From: Thermothielavioides terrestris NRRL 8126
Taxonomy: Eukaryota; Ascomycota; Sordariomycetes; Sordariales; Chaetomiaceae
DNA: 64,000 nucleotides
Assembly: GCF_000226115.1 (NCBI RefSeq)
Contig: NC_016460.1
Span: forward strand, 248,001-312,000
Direction of reading: 5' to 3'
Part shown: positions 11,501-24,149 of the stretch, piece after piece
Layout of the letters: every line of letters begins with the position of its first letter
How positions within the stretch are numbered: position 1 is the first letter of the stretch
Translations under genes and position numbers: made by a program
The notes under the pieces: generated by a model
Seen by the model: only the letters and a program-made list of their open reading frames with translations
What the model was told of the DNA's origin: nothing
Databases searched by the model: none

Positions 11501-12660
11501 AGCGGTCGAGACGGCGTTCAGTACAGCGGTTGGTATAGCGGTCGGCATGGCGGTCGTTGCCCTAGATATCGAACGGCGGTCGGCATATTGGTCAACACCT
11601 AGGATGTTGAACGGCGTTCGGTACAGCGGTCGGTACGGCGGTCGGCATGGCAGTCGTCGCCCTAGATATTAAACGGTGGTCGGCATAGCGGTCGGCACAA
11701 CGGTCAGTACCTAGGATATTAAACAACGGTTCGGTACAGCGGTCGGCACAACGGTCAGCGCCTAGGATATCGAACGGCGGTCGATACATCGGTTGGCACA
11801 ACGGTTGGCGCCCTAGATATTGAACGGCGGTCGGTATAGCAGTCGGTACAACGGTCGGCACCTAGGATATTGAACAACGGTTCAGTACAGCGGTCGGTAC
11901 GGCGGTCGGTACAGCGGTCTGCGCCCTGGTTATTGAACAGCGGTTCGGCATAGCGGTCGGCACGTAGGATATTGAACAGCGGTCGGCACAGCGGTCTATG
12001 CCCTAGATATCGAACGGCGGTCGGCACAGCGGTCGGCACCCAGGATATTGAACAGCGGTTCGGCACAGCGGTATACGCCCTAGATATCGAACGGCGGTCG
12101 GCACAACGGTCGGCACCTAGGATATTGAACAACGGTTCGGTACAGCAGTCGGTACAGCAGTCGGTATGGCGGTCTACGCCCTAGTTATTGAACGGCGGTC
12201 GGTATAGCGGTCGGCACCCTGTATATTCAACGGCGGTTAGTTCGGCGGTTGGCACCTAGGATGTTGAACAGCGGTTCGGCACAGCGGTCGGCACGCAGGA
12301 TATTGAACAGCGGTCGGCACGGCGGTCTACGCCCTGGATATCGAACAGCGGTCGGCAAGGCGGTCGGCACCCAGGATATTGAACAGCGGTTCGGCATAGC
12401 GGTCGGCACCGCGGTCTACGCCCTGGTTATTGAACGGCGGTCGGCACGGCGGTCGGCACCTAGGATATTGAACGGCGGTCGGTACGGCGGTCGGCACCCA
12501 GGATATTGAACAGCGGTTCGGCACAACGGTATACGCCCTGGATATCGAACGGCGGTCGGTACGGCGGTCGGCACGGCGGTCGGCACAGCGGTCGGCACGG
12601 CGGTCGGTACGGCGGTCGGTACGGCGGTCGGCGCCCAGGATACTCAACAGCGGTTGCAGA
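11501..12660. repeat. Minisatellite of 12-bp CGGTCGGCACGG units in larger periods
   Basis: Runs of a 12-bp CGGTCGGCACGG-type unit alternate with AGGATATTGAACGGCGGT spacers, giving a higher-order period of roughly 40-60 bp. Near 12,560-12,630 the 12-mers are nearly perfect (CGGCACGGCGGT). Toward 11,600 many read CGGCATAGCGGT or CGGTACAGCGGT. ORFs crossing it give ADRRTDRR-like repeats in all frames, which is an artefact of the array. Confidence 0.9.
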
Positions 12661-14366
12661 TATCGTAGTTATCCTCGCTATCGCAAGCACATCGTAGATA
12701 TCGTAGGCATACAGTATACAGGCGTTGCTCGCCTGCGTAAGGTGTTTTAGCGGGCCCGACATGCGCAACAGAGGAGATGCCTAAAAAGGAAGTATCAAAA
12801 CATCAACAAGCACTCGAAAACACCAGAAAATGGCTATTTGGGCCGTTTTTTGCAGTATCTACAGCTTCAAATTCGAGGGCGATGGTTGCCCACTGTTGCC
12901 CACTGTTGGCTACTGTTGTTCAAATTGGGGTGTGTTGCAGGCACCTGGACCCACTTTCGCCTGGTGTTTGGAAGCGACAACATATCTCAACTCCTGAACG
13001 TGCTATCTCTACTCCAGGTCAGGCTGTCCTCTCTTGGAACCACAACTCGACCGACTGCAGTTACGCAGTGATTACGGAGAGCGCCTCCACGACACATGGC
13101 CAATAAGGCTGCTGCAGTGTCTCAGACATTGGCCAGGCCCCGCAACCTGTCCACCGGTCTAAGCAGCGGTGTAACTCGAACAAGCCGGAATTGGAAGCGT
13201 GCAGCACGTGTGATGCACGAGGCAGCGCCTCGAGAATGCATTTTCCGGCGATTCGGGTCGAGGTGTGGCACACCACAGACCCGGGAAATGCCCTCTGCGG
13301 GCGCCGTGCGACGGCCTATCCGGCGTTTTCGTGACACACCTGATCATCAAGGCGAATGCAGCGGGCTGAACTTGGACGCACCGCTGCGATTCTGCGTCCC
13401 AGTTCCGCTGCGATTCGGAAATCCACACATGCCGGCGTTGCGGCCCAGTAGCGACGGCCGATGTGACCGGGAACGATGTGATCGGCATGGTGCAGGATTG
13501 CTGCCTTCATGGCCGCTCAAGGCTCAAGCGACCCGGGCAGACACAGACGGGGCATCGTCTTGGGTGGGAATGTTGATGGAGATCAAGAAAGTCAGGAAGG
13601 CACCGCGTACCTTGGGTACTGTCGGTACCCCTCGTTATCTCCGATATCCGGCTTATTCAGCAGCAAGCGACCTGGCCTCTGACGGCCCCCTAATCACCCA
13701 AAACGCCGAAGCGGGAGCGGGAGCGGTGCTGCCGGAAGCAACGATCGACGACGGCCCGGTCGGGTGTGCGTGCTCGCGAAAACGCAAAAACGGAACACAG
13801 AAAACAGGGCAGGCGCGACAGCCGCTCAAGACCTTCCCCGCAGCGCCTCGACAGATGCCTGCTTGCTTCAGCCCCGATCCGAGTCGGAGGGTGGGCATGG
13901 CGGGCATGGTGCGGGAAGCGGAAGCCCAACTCACTGCATTAGTGTAGTGTAGTTCCTGATCCCGGAATGGCCGCGAGACCCGATTCGCGGGGCCTAGTCT
14001 CGTCCCAGTCCTTCGGCGGCACCCCTACCCGCCTCGGATAGGTGCCGCCCTCCAGGGCTGCGCTGCGCTGCGCTTTCGCGATGCAAGGTAACCTGGAAGG
14101 AGGTGGATTTACCATGCTATCTCCGGCCCTGGCAATGCCGAAAGCGCGAGCCTGCTGGCCCATCCCGTGCGCGCCAATGCAACTCTAGCTGCTCCGCTAC
14201 CTTCCTTAGGGGCAACGAAGTCTCAGACAGCCCCACGTTCCCCTGCTTCGCGAATTTTCCTAGGCGTTCTGCTCTACACTACACTCCATAAATGGCTGTC
14301 TTGACCTCGCCTCGCCGACTCTCCAAGGTTGCTTCAACACCGACCACAAGTTAGCAGTCATCCGCC
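12661..14366. other. Transition from repeats to gene island; no gene called
   Basis: Base composition changes from TpA-rich to normal over 12,661-12,800. A 283-codon open frame (13,096-13,947) exists, but it overlaps several equally long frames on both strands and shows no recognisable domain. The 3' part (about 14,100-14,366) is the likely promoter and 5' UTR of the MFS gene. Confidence 0.5.
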
Positions 14367-16394
14367 ATGGCCGACAGAGAGGGGCGGCCGAGCCGGGAGG
14401 GCCAAAAAAAGGAGGATGCGACGTTAGCGGAGAAGCTGCAGCACCCGCTCTCTGACTCGAGCACCTCGGTGGGCTCGGTCGAGGCGGTGACTGGCGAGAA
14501 ATGCGAGGATGATCCAGCAGCGCCGGCCCAGCTGCAGCGGGCTAGTCACGGCGGTGCCCGCGGCACCCCAGACATCGACCACGTCGAGGTCGAGGACGCA
14601 GTCCCCGGCCATGCTCTCGACGTCGAGCTCGAGAAGGTGAGTCGCCCCGCGAGGCTCTCTCTTTCATGCCCACCCCACCCCAAGCCACGCTCACACGGCT
14701 CTCAGGGCCACGACATCTCCGAGATCAAGCGCATCCCGACACACGGCAGCGCCAAGTCCAAGCTCTCGCGCGTCGTGTCGGCCCTGTCGCGCAGGCGCAC
14801 CCACGAGCGCGAGCGCATCCCCTTCGCGCCCATCCCCGAGTCCAACCTCGCCGAGGGCATCGTCGGCTGGGAGTCGCAGGACGACCCGGCCATGCCGCTC
14901 AACTTCCCCACCGCGAAGAAGTGGCTGATCGTTGGCCTGCTGTCGGTTATCACCCTGCTGACGCCGTTCGCCTCCTCCATCCTGGCGCCGGGCATCGAGC
15001 GCCTGGACCGCGAGTTCGGCAACACCAACGACATCGTCGGCACCATGACCGTCAGCATCTACCTGCTGGGCTACGTCATCGGGCCGCTGTTCCTGGCCCC
15101 GCTGAGCGAGCTGTACGGGCGCCGGACGGTGCTGACGGCAGCCAACGTCTTCTTCTGCGTTTGGCAGATTGGGTGTGCGCTGGCACCTTCGATCGCGACC
15201 CTGATAGTGTTTCGGTTCTTCACCGGTATTGGGGGTTCGGGCTGTCTGGTAAGCTCTCTCCGCACGCTCGCGGCGGCGTTGACCCTGGTTTGAGGGACTG
15301 TGGACTGACCGGCTGCAGACGCTGGGAGCAGGCGTCATATCGGACGTCTTCCGCGCCGACCAGAGGGGCTTCGCCATGGGCATCTACACGCTCGGGCCGC
15401 TGGTTGGTAAGTCGTGCTTCCATGACCACCGTCATTCGCTCGCTCGCTGGCTCGCTCGCACGTCGCTGACTGCCCAGGTCCCACGGTCGGTCCCATCATC
15501 GGTAGCTTCGTATCCGAGACGATCGGCTGGCGGTGGGACTTCTGGATCGTCTTCATCGTCGCCGCCGTCGTCATCGCCCTGACCGAGCTGTTCAACACCG
15601 AGACGAACCCGCGGGTGCTCATGCAGCGCAAGGTCAAGCGACTCCAGAAGGAGCTCGGCCGCGCCGACCTGCGCAGCTGCTACGAGACGCCCGGCGCCGA
15701 GCCCCAGAGCCGCGCGCGCATGCTGCTGAACGGCCTCGTCCGGCCGACCAAGTTGCTGTTCCTGTCACCGCTCGTCTTCTTCGTGTCGCTGTACCTCGCC
15801 TTCGCCTACGGCACGCTCTACCTGCTCTTCACCACCATCCCGATCGTGTTCCAGCAGACCTACGGCTGGAGCCTCGGCATCACCGGCCTCGTGTACATCT
15901 GCCTGGGCCTCGGCAACTTGACCGGCTGGGCCGTCATCACGGCCACGTCGGACCGCGGCGTCGTCAAGCGCACGCGCGCCAACAACGGCGTGTTCCTGCC
16001 CGAGTTCCGCCTGCCGCTGAGCATCTACTTCAGCCTGGCCCTGCCGCCCACCTTCTTCTGGTACGGCTGGGCGGCCTACTACCGCACCCACTGGATCGTC
16101 CCGGTGCTGGGGCTCTTCCCCTTCTCCTTCGGCATCATGGGCTTGTTCCTGCCCCTGACCACCTACCTGGTCGACTGCTACCCGATGTACGCGGCCTCGG
16201 CGATCGCCGCCAACACCGTCTTCCGCAGCCTCGCCGGCATGTTGCTGCCGCTCGCCGGGCCCTCCATGTACCAGAACCTGGGGCTTGGCTGGGGCAACTC
16301 GCTGCTGGGGTTCATCTGCGTTGCCATGATCCCCGTGCCGCTGCTGCTGCTGCGGTACGGGGCCAGGTTGAGGAAGATGGGTCTGCAGCTGTAG
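14367..16394 (+). CDS. MFS drug:H+ antiporter (DHA1 type), 605 aa
   Basis: Exons 14367-14636, 14706-15248, 15319-15406 and 15478-16394 join in frame to 605 residues. The introns are 69, 70 and 71 bp with GTGAG/GTAAG donors and CAG acceptors. A Ser/Glu-rich cytosolic N-terminus of about 180 residues precedes the membrane part. The first half carries the MFS loop motif LAPLSELYGRRTVL and the antiporter motif C, GPLVGPTVGPIIGSF, followed by WRWDFW, as in fungal Flu1/Tpo-like DHA1 transporters of 12 helices. The family exports drugs, polyamines or metabolites across the plasma membrane by proton exchange. Substrate unknown. Intron 1 is a multiple of three without a stop, so retention would still give a protein. 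It lies about 12 kb from the peptide gene pair; a shared role is not shown. Confidence 0.9.
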
Positions 16395-17339
16395 CGTGGA
16401 GAGAAAAAAAAGGAAAAAGGAAAAAGGGGGCCTGATAGAGGTCGATTTGGATAGACCAGCGATAATCATTGCACACTTACCTGTATATATATTTCCATTC
16501 TTCAAAATTCTTCTACGGGTCGCGTTCTGCGCTTGGCTCTCGATCGGTTGCCTCGTAATGGCAGCCTCTGAGTATACCGTCCGATATCCCATATGCTTAT
16601 CCTGGTAAGGCATCCGGCGTTAGGTAGGTCGCGGTATTTATTTGCGGGCACCGGGTCTGTCTGCGGCGGACACGCCACCTTCCCCGGCCTGAACAAGGCG
16701 GTGGTTTTCTTCTCTGTCCCGATGGATGTCTGTATAAGGCTCGTCTCCTAAAGCCAACACAGGACCCAGCGACTGGTTAACCTCATCCCTCTGATCATCA
16801 TCACATCATCATCACCATCGTCATCATTCACCATAGAGTGAGTTCCCGATATCCCATCGAGGTGAAAACGTATCATCAGTCTACGTCCACACAAGCAATA
16901 GCATTCAAGATGTCGGGTCTACAACGCCATTGTCGGCCTGTGCCGCGGCGAGTACGCCTGGCGCTCCCGGCTCGACGGCACACGCGCGGACAACGGTGTT
17001 TAGGAGCAGGAGCAGGAGGACGCGGACTGCTTGTCGCAGACGGTAAGCGCCCGCGCTGACGCCCGCGGCGGCCGGGGCGACCTGCAGGCGATCCTGCTCG
17101 GAGATCGGAGGGCGCGATGGGCCCATCACTCGTGGTGAGGGTTGGAACTGTCACGGGTGGATAGAACTGGTCTGAGACAGACAGCATCGTGCATGTTTGG
17201 AAAATCAATGCACTGCTGAACTGTTGCGATACTTGGGAAAGCTGGACCGTGCCACCCGGCTGACGAGCGATATATATGAGTGCCCCCATGCCCCCATGAG
17301 TGCCGCAAGCGGTCATCAGTCAGCTAGCTACCCGGGAAA
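16395..17339. other. Intergenic, with a possible gene fragment
   Basis: It contains the 3' UTR of the MFS gene and TCA/CAT simple sequence near 16,795-16,830. A coding-like plus-strand patch near 16,915-17,130 reads VYNAIVGLCRGEYAWRSRL and is cut by TAG at 17,001-17,003. Nothing else is supported. Confidence 0.45.
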
Positions 17340-17721
17340 TTAATGCGACGGCATGTTCCGACCGCCATGCGGCGCCCGGTGATGTTCACCGTGCTGCATG
17401 CCGCCGCTCCGGCTGTACTTCTGCCCGACGTCTTCGGGGAGCTCCCCTCCCGCCGCGCTGACAACCTCGCCCAGCGCGGTGCTCCCCAGCGTGTTGTCTT
17501 GCACCCCGCGGCCGCCCACGCTCTCCTGCTCCTTCCGGATCGGCTTGGCGCCCTCCCCGGATGGCACCACGTTGGGCTTCCCTGCGTCTTCGGGAACTGT
17601 AGCGTCTAGGTTGGCGCTCTGCAGGAGCAAAGGGTGGGAGAAGGGGGCGCGGGAACGAACCCTTGGTGCCCTCCTTGGCCATGTCGAAGAGGTTGACTCC
17701 TTGGGGGTACCGATCAGACAT
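17340..17721 (-). CDS. Small protein of unknown function, 105 aa
   Basis: Exons 17721-17661 and 17596-17340 on the minus strand join with a 64-bp intron (donor GTTCGT, acceptor ACAG) to 105 residues starting MSDRYPQGVNLFDMAKEGTK. The phase is consistent: 61 + 257 nt = 106 codons. The protein is hydrophilic, with no signal peptide or membrane segment. The middle is Gly/Glu-rich (GKPNVVPSGEGAKPIRKEQE) and the end is His/Gly-rich (GGMQHGEHHRAPHGGRNMPSH, split here as GGMQHGEHHR and APHGGRNMPSH). It resembles a small conserved, possibly stress-linked fungal protein, but I cannot name the family. The unusual donor is the main doubt. Confidence 0.6.
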
Positions 17722-18069
17722 CTTGACAGACAGGGGCTCTCGGCTTCTTTGCGTGAATTTTCAAGACCAGCCGACTCTCAACGATGGTCTGTAACTTGCG
17801 GTGGTTCAGGGCTGGCGGATAATGGTTATATTGCGGACCGATTGTTCTAGGCTACGTCACGACGCTCTGACATCACTGGGACCCTCGCGGAAGGACAAAT
17901 GACGTACGACATGGCATTGTAGCCCTACTAGCGAATGATCCGCACCCGTATATCCGGAGATATATTAGATCTCCCAGTGCGTATTGGATCTAATAGCTAT
18001 TCTGTCCAAGACTAGTGGAGGCGCTCCCTATCTTCCTCCGGAGGGTACGCCATGAGCAACTCGGAGCCG
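17722..18069. other. Intergenic, no gene seen
   Basis: Likely holds the promoter of the 105-aa gene to its left. A TpA-rich patch near 17,930-18,010 looks RIP-like but contains no recognisable element. Confidence 0.4.
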
Positions 18070-18530
18070 TTAAGAAACTCGGCGTCCGCCAACAATACGC
18101 ATGGGGCGCAGGAATGGGCGATTCGGCAAGTCGTCATGGGAGAACATGGTAATGCTGTCGATGAACAGGCGATACTGTCCGTCTAAAAGGTTCACCTTTC
18201 CTTTCATGTTGCAGAAGGTGGCCGTGCCGAAGCACAGGTTGAGGTGCTGCCGGAGGAAAAACTCGAAGCACTTGAGCTCCAGCGGGGCGACGGGTTACTG
18301 GCTGCCAAAGTGATGTTGCCGCCAGGATGGGCTCCCAGTAGGTCCCAGCCAGCTCGACACCCACGATGAGAAGGCGGAGGATCGCGTGGCATACCCAGGA
18401 GTCGCGTCGGTATGCCAAACACGGTGCAGACGCCGGCACGCCGCGACGAGAGCGAAGACATCGCTTGTTGGTTCGCAGTGCTGGAGAATGTTGAGAATGA
18501 CGTCGACGGGCGCGCGTCGGGCAAGGAAGT
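18070..18530 (-). pseudogene. F-box gene remnant
   Basis: The minus strand near 18,527-18,410 reads APVDVILNILQHC, then DVFALVAACRRLHRVW. This is the Pro-hydrophobic-Leu pattern of a fungal F-box, the module that binds Skp1 in SCF ubiquitin ligases. No ATG lies upstream in that frame before a stop. Downstream the coding sense moves to another frame, reading ELKCFEFFLRQHLNLCFGTA and ending at the stop 18070-18072 after MRIVGGRRVS. No splice pair I could find joins both parts in frame. It is therefore most likely a 5'-truncated or frameshifted F-box gene, though a missed intron is possible. Confidence 0.4.
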
Positions 18531-18826
18531 TGTCCGAGGGTATTGTGTGGGGTGTGTAGTGGGATTAATTACCGAGGGAACAGAGGAGAGCTGTCGTGGT
18601 GAATGTTGTTGGTTCTGCGTCTATCCCCGCAAGAACAACCAAGCATGCTATTTAACGAATTACCCCAGCTAGGCCAACCCAAGGCCAAGGGGTGACCTGA
18701 AGCTTCCACGGCTGAGCCGGAAGCACAACCACGCAAACGCCGCCGGAGGACAGACAGACATCCGCTTCGCTCCGCACCCTCTCTAAGAAGTCTTAATGCG
18801 TCTAGTCTACAGTACAGAGCTCCAGT

Positions 18827-21058
<2,232 letters not shown>

Positions 21059-21532
21059 ATGTCCCGCCCTCCCTCTCCAGGTGCCGCCTCCCTCAGCAGC
21101 ATTGAGGAGGCCCCCGGCTCTAAGGTCCGCTTCAAGGACTTCGAACATTCTTCCTGGATTGGTGGTTTGAAAAAGGGGATGAAGATCCTCAAAAGAGCCG
21201 TTCGTCCCACTCCTCCATCAACCTGTCATGGACTCGTTCGGACGACTGACATTGTGTCTTTGCTATCCACAGAACCCGGATGCCAAGCAAGTTATCATCA
21301 AGTAAGCCATCTCTTCAGGTAATTTCGAGCCACAGGACTTTCAAGCTCATGAAACATTGCTATCTCTAGAGGGCAACCGCACCAATCCAGCACCGTCAAG
21401 GAACATAAAAACATCGTTTCCGTGCAGATTCTGGATGCGTTGGGAAGATATCTTGGATCGGCTCACATCGACCAAGACGGCAACGTCACTCCCAACAGGA
21501 ACTGGGAGCAGAACTTGAAGAAGAAGAAGTAG
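21059..21532 (+). CDS. Small protein of unknown function, 110 aa
   Basis: Exons 21059-21199, 21273-21301 and 21370-21532 join in frame (141 + 29 + 163 nt = 111 codons). Introns are 73 bp (donor GTTCGT, acceptor CAG) and 68 bp (GTAAGC...TAG). The product starts MSRPPSPGAASLSSIEEAP, has a basic middle (GLKKGMKILKRA), a segment VKEHKNIVSVQILDALGRYL, and ends in a Lys run (NLKKKK). No signal peptide or membrane span is seen; it is probably nuclear or cytosolic. The 29-nt middle exon and the GTTCGT donor lower confidence. The clean frame and the last exon's codon pattern support a real gene. Family not recognised. Confidence 0.6.
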
Positions 21533-22468
21533 ATGGCTGCTTGAAACGGGGACCTGGGCCGGCTGAAAGGGGTCATGTAAGACAGACTTGGAAGAATTCG
21601 GCGGAGAAGGTTTGGGTGCGTGGTCTGGGCATATGTTGATCAGGTAACATGATACTGGGCGGTGGCTACGAGAGTTTCCGATACCTACGCAATTCATTGG
21701 CTGAAGCTAGGTGTAACCGGTTTGTTGGTGGACATCATTTCATCGTTACGACCTGCCCGTGATTTCCGCGTCCAGGCATTCCGTCATACCCTATCTGCAA
21801 CGCCAACACGGGACTTGTCAACTACCGCGGCGGCCTAGCCCTCGTCATCGACGGCACACTGTATGATTGCTGGGCGCGGAACATGGACGATGTTGGGGCC
21901 CTCGGGGCTTCTATGTGCACGGAAACACGAGGTCGGTCAAGCAGCTAAAGCGAAAAAGCGAGGGACATTCCGTGAGGAGAGTGGCCGGGCAGGCGATGAA
22001 GCTGCTGTGACGAAGGAGGAAATGGTGATGGTACACATAGGTGGCTTCATGCAGCGGCGCCAACTGGTAGATTTGCTTCTTACCCAAGACCACGGCTTGC
22101 TGGTGGGTTCCATCTGATACGCCGGTTCGGGGAACGACCGGGACTTTCTCGGTCCACCACGGTCAGTCAGCATTGATACTGTTACACTGTGCTCCACGAG
22201 CGCTTTCCCGTGCCCTGCTGTGAGTTGGCAGACGACCACAAGCGGACTGATCCAGTCGCAATTTCCATCCAACCATGTCACAATCCCTTCTTCCGTCCTC
22301 CCCCCTCCGATGACCTGGGCAAGCAGCACTTCCCACTCCCCTCGGCTCGTCCTCCTTGGTTTCTTCTTCTTCCCAACGATTATCAGTTTCAACCGTTTCA
22401 ACCACAGTTTTCAACCGCTTCCAGATCAATTAACACTGGACCAACCGTCTCAACCACGCTTATCCACC
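21533..22468. other. Intergenic and 5' UTR, no gene called
   Basis: An 84-codon frame (21,863-22,117) shows no domain. CT-rich sequence from about 22,290 to 22,468 (CCCTCCGATG..., CAACCGTTTCAACC repeats) looks like the promoter and 5' UTR of the next gene. Confidence 0.45.
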
Positions 22469-23593
22469 ATGGATATCGCCGCCCGCAGACTACACGTCGG
22501 TCGGGAAGAGCACTTCGTCCACGACGTGCCGGGCACCTACCCGCGGCTGTGCCGCTCGGCCGACGGCTCCATCCTCGCGGGCTTCACCGCCTTCGAGGCC
22601 GACGGCCAGCGGGTCCTCACGGTCGCGCGGAGCGTCGACGGCGCCAGGTCGTTCCAGCCGCACGGCGAGGTGACGCGCTCCCGCGGCGACTGCGACAACC
22701 TCTTCCTGCTGCAGCTGCCGGGCCCGCCGCTCGACGACCCGGACTTGCGCGGGCCCCACGCCCACATGCCGATCCTCGCCGCGTTCCGCAACCACGACCT
22801 GGACGCCGCCGGCAACCCGACCTGGTTCCGCATCACGGTGTGCCGCTCCCTCGACGGCGGCCGCTCGTGGTCGTTCCTCTCGCAGGCCTTCGAGAAGCCG
22901 GCGCCGTTCGGCCTGTGGGAGCCCTTCCTCCGCATCGGCCGCCGCCTGGGCGACAACGATGACTACGACGACGACAACCGCTGGGAGGTGCACCTGTACT
23001 TCTCGCAGGAGCTGGCGCACGACGACCAGGACACGATGCTCGTGCGCAGCGCCGACGGCGGCGCGACGTGGTCGGCGCCCGTGGCCGTGACGGGCATGGG
23101 CGAGGCGCTGCGCGACGGCATGGTCGGCGTGGCGGCGTCGGACTACCCGGGCAGGCTCTGGCGAGATAAGGCGCTGGTGATGGTGCTGGAGACGACGCGG
23201 CGCGGCACCTTTTCCATCGAGGCGCTGGTGTCCTTCGACGGGGGCAAGACGTTTGCGTCGCGGCAGGTGGTGTACGAGCCCGCGGCGGGCAGGAACGCGG
23301 GCGCGCCGCAGATCGCCGCGCTGGAGGACGGAACGCTTGTGGTTGTGTTCATGACGGACGAGGATGGACCGGGCGAGCCCCAATGGCCGCGGCGGGCGAA
23401 GATCAAGGCTGTGCACGGTCGTCTGCTGGCGGACGGAAAGCTTGCGCTGAGTGCGCCCGAGGTTGTTGAGGAGGCTGCCAGCTTTTGGCCCGGCATCATG
23501 TCCATCCTCTCTTCTTCAGCCCTGGCGGTGTACGAGTCTTCTTCGCGGATCAGGGGACGTCTGCTGAGGTCTGGTCCCGCAGAGGAGCAGTGA
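22469..23593 (+). CDS. Asp-box beta-propeller protein, sialidase/GH93-like, 374 aa
   Basis: A single exon from ATG 22469 (context CCACCATGG) to TGA 23593 gives 374 residues. Upstream in-frame codons exist, but they read through CT-rich leader. The N-terminus has TYPRLCRSADGSILAGFTAF, followed by three Asp-boxes: SLDGGRSW (about 128), SADGGATW (about 194) and SFDGGKTF (about 255). They are spaced as blades of a propeller of the sialidase superfamily. The TYPR...DGS.LAGF start resembles fungal GH93 exo-arabinanases and related BNR proteins. There is no signal peptide, unlike secreted GH93 enzymes, so it may act inside the cell or be a diverged paralogue. Exact activity unknown. Confidence 0.85.
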   Translation: MDIAARRLHVGREEHFVHDVPGTYPRLCRSADGSILAGFTAFEADGQRVLTVARSVDGARSFQPHGEVTRSRGDCDNLFLLQLPGPPLDDPDLRGPHAHMPILAAFRNHDLDAAGNPTWFRITVCRSLDGGRSWSFLSQAFEKPAPFGLWEPFLRIGRRLGDNDDYDDDNRWEVHLYFSQELAHDDQDTMLVRSADGGATWSAPVAVTGMGEALRDGMVGVAASDYPGRLWRDKALVMVLETTRRGTFSIEALVSFDGGKTFASRQVVYEPAAGRNAGAPQIAALEDGTLVVVFMTDEDGPGEPQWPRRAKIKAVHGRLLADGKLALSAPEVVEEAASFWPGIMSILSSSALAVYESSSRIRGRLLRSGPAEEQ

Positions 23594-23758
23594 AGAATGA
23601 TGGACTTCCAGGTTGTCAGGTAGTATTGCGGGTGCGACATCCGGACAGAACTACCCCCAAGAGTTGCCATCACAAGATAGACTCGAATAACGAATCTGAA
23701 AACACGATGTCGAGGCACCGAGAGACCCCTCAGAAAAGCCTCAGATGGCAGAAGAGAC

Positions 23759-23763
23759 AAAAA
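23759..23763 (-). terminator. RNA polymerase III terminator of the tRNA gene
   Basis: TTTTT on the minus strand three bases past the tRNA 3' end. Confidence 0.7.
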
Positions 23764-23766
23764 TGC

Positions 23767-23856
23767 TGGATGCACCCGGGATCGAACCGGGGACCTTTCA
23801 CAGTAGCGCATCGTGGTCAATGCGAAGCGAAAATCATACCACTAGACCATGCACCC
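23767..23856 (-). tRNA. tRNA-Ala (CGC) with an intron of about 18 nt
   Basis: The minus strand folds as a tRNA: acceptor GGGTGCA/TGCATCC with discriminator A, D arm GTC...GAT, anticodon stem TTCGC/GTGAA, loop TT-CGC-A, T arm CCCGG-TTCGATC-CCGGG. An 18-nt insert follows position 37, the usual intron site. The third acceptor pair is G-U, the alanine identity element, in agreement with anticodon CGC (codon GCG). The D-arm and anticodon-stem bases (TGGTCTAGTGGTATGATT) look more like fungal tRNA-Pro. If the intron limits are wrong the anticodon would change, so the amino acid is slightly less sure than the tRNA itself. Confidence 0.85.
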
Positions 23857-24149
23857 ATGTGACTTTGATGTCTGGGTGTGCCAGCTGGTTTATGAGCTGC
23901 TAGCTGGCTAGCCTCTACGAAGAGGACGAGGTAGGACCATAATTTCGCGAACTGATTGCTTGTCCCTTCCCTGCCTTTTTATTCATATTCGCAATTACAA
24001 GAACATTCCTGAATGCAGACACCTCGAATAATCAATCACCACGACGACCGACTGCTCATCATCGCGCAACTTTCCCAAGTCTCAATCGCACCGGAAATTA
24101 GCTCAGTATCTAGATAATCTCTCGCATCCGCATTTCCCTTCATTCCATC

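Noticed and set aside
10850..12660. Possible CRISPR-like array
   Set aside because: Repeats are contiguous or separated by related spacers; there are no unique spacers, and the organism is a eukaryote.
11333..12768. Many overlapping 60-125-codon frames with ADRRTDRR- or MPAIPAM-like repeats
   Set aside because: They are translations of minisatellite units in every frame, not genes.
13096..13947. 283-codon plus-strand open frame left of the MFS gene
   Set aside because: No domain, no plausible start context, and equally long frames overlap it on both strands in this GC-rich stretch.
21863..22117. 84-codon plus-strand frame
   Set aside because: No domain, and an antisense frame of similar length overlaps it.
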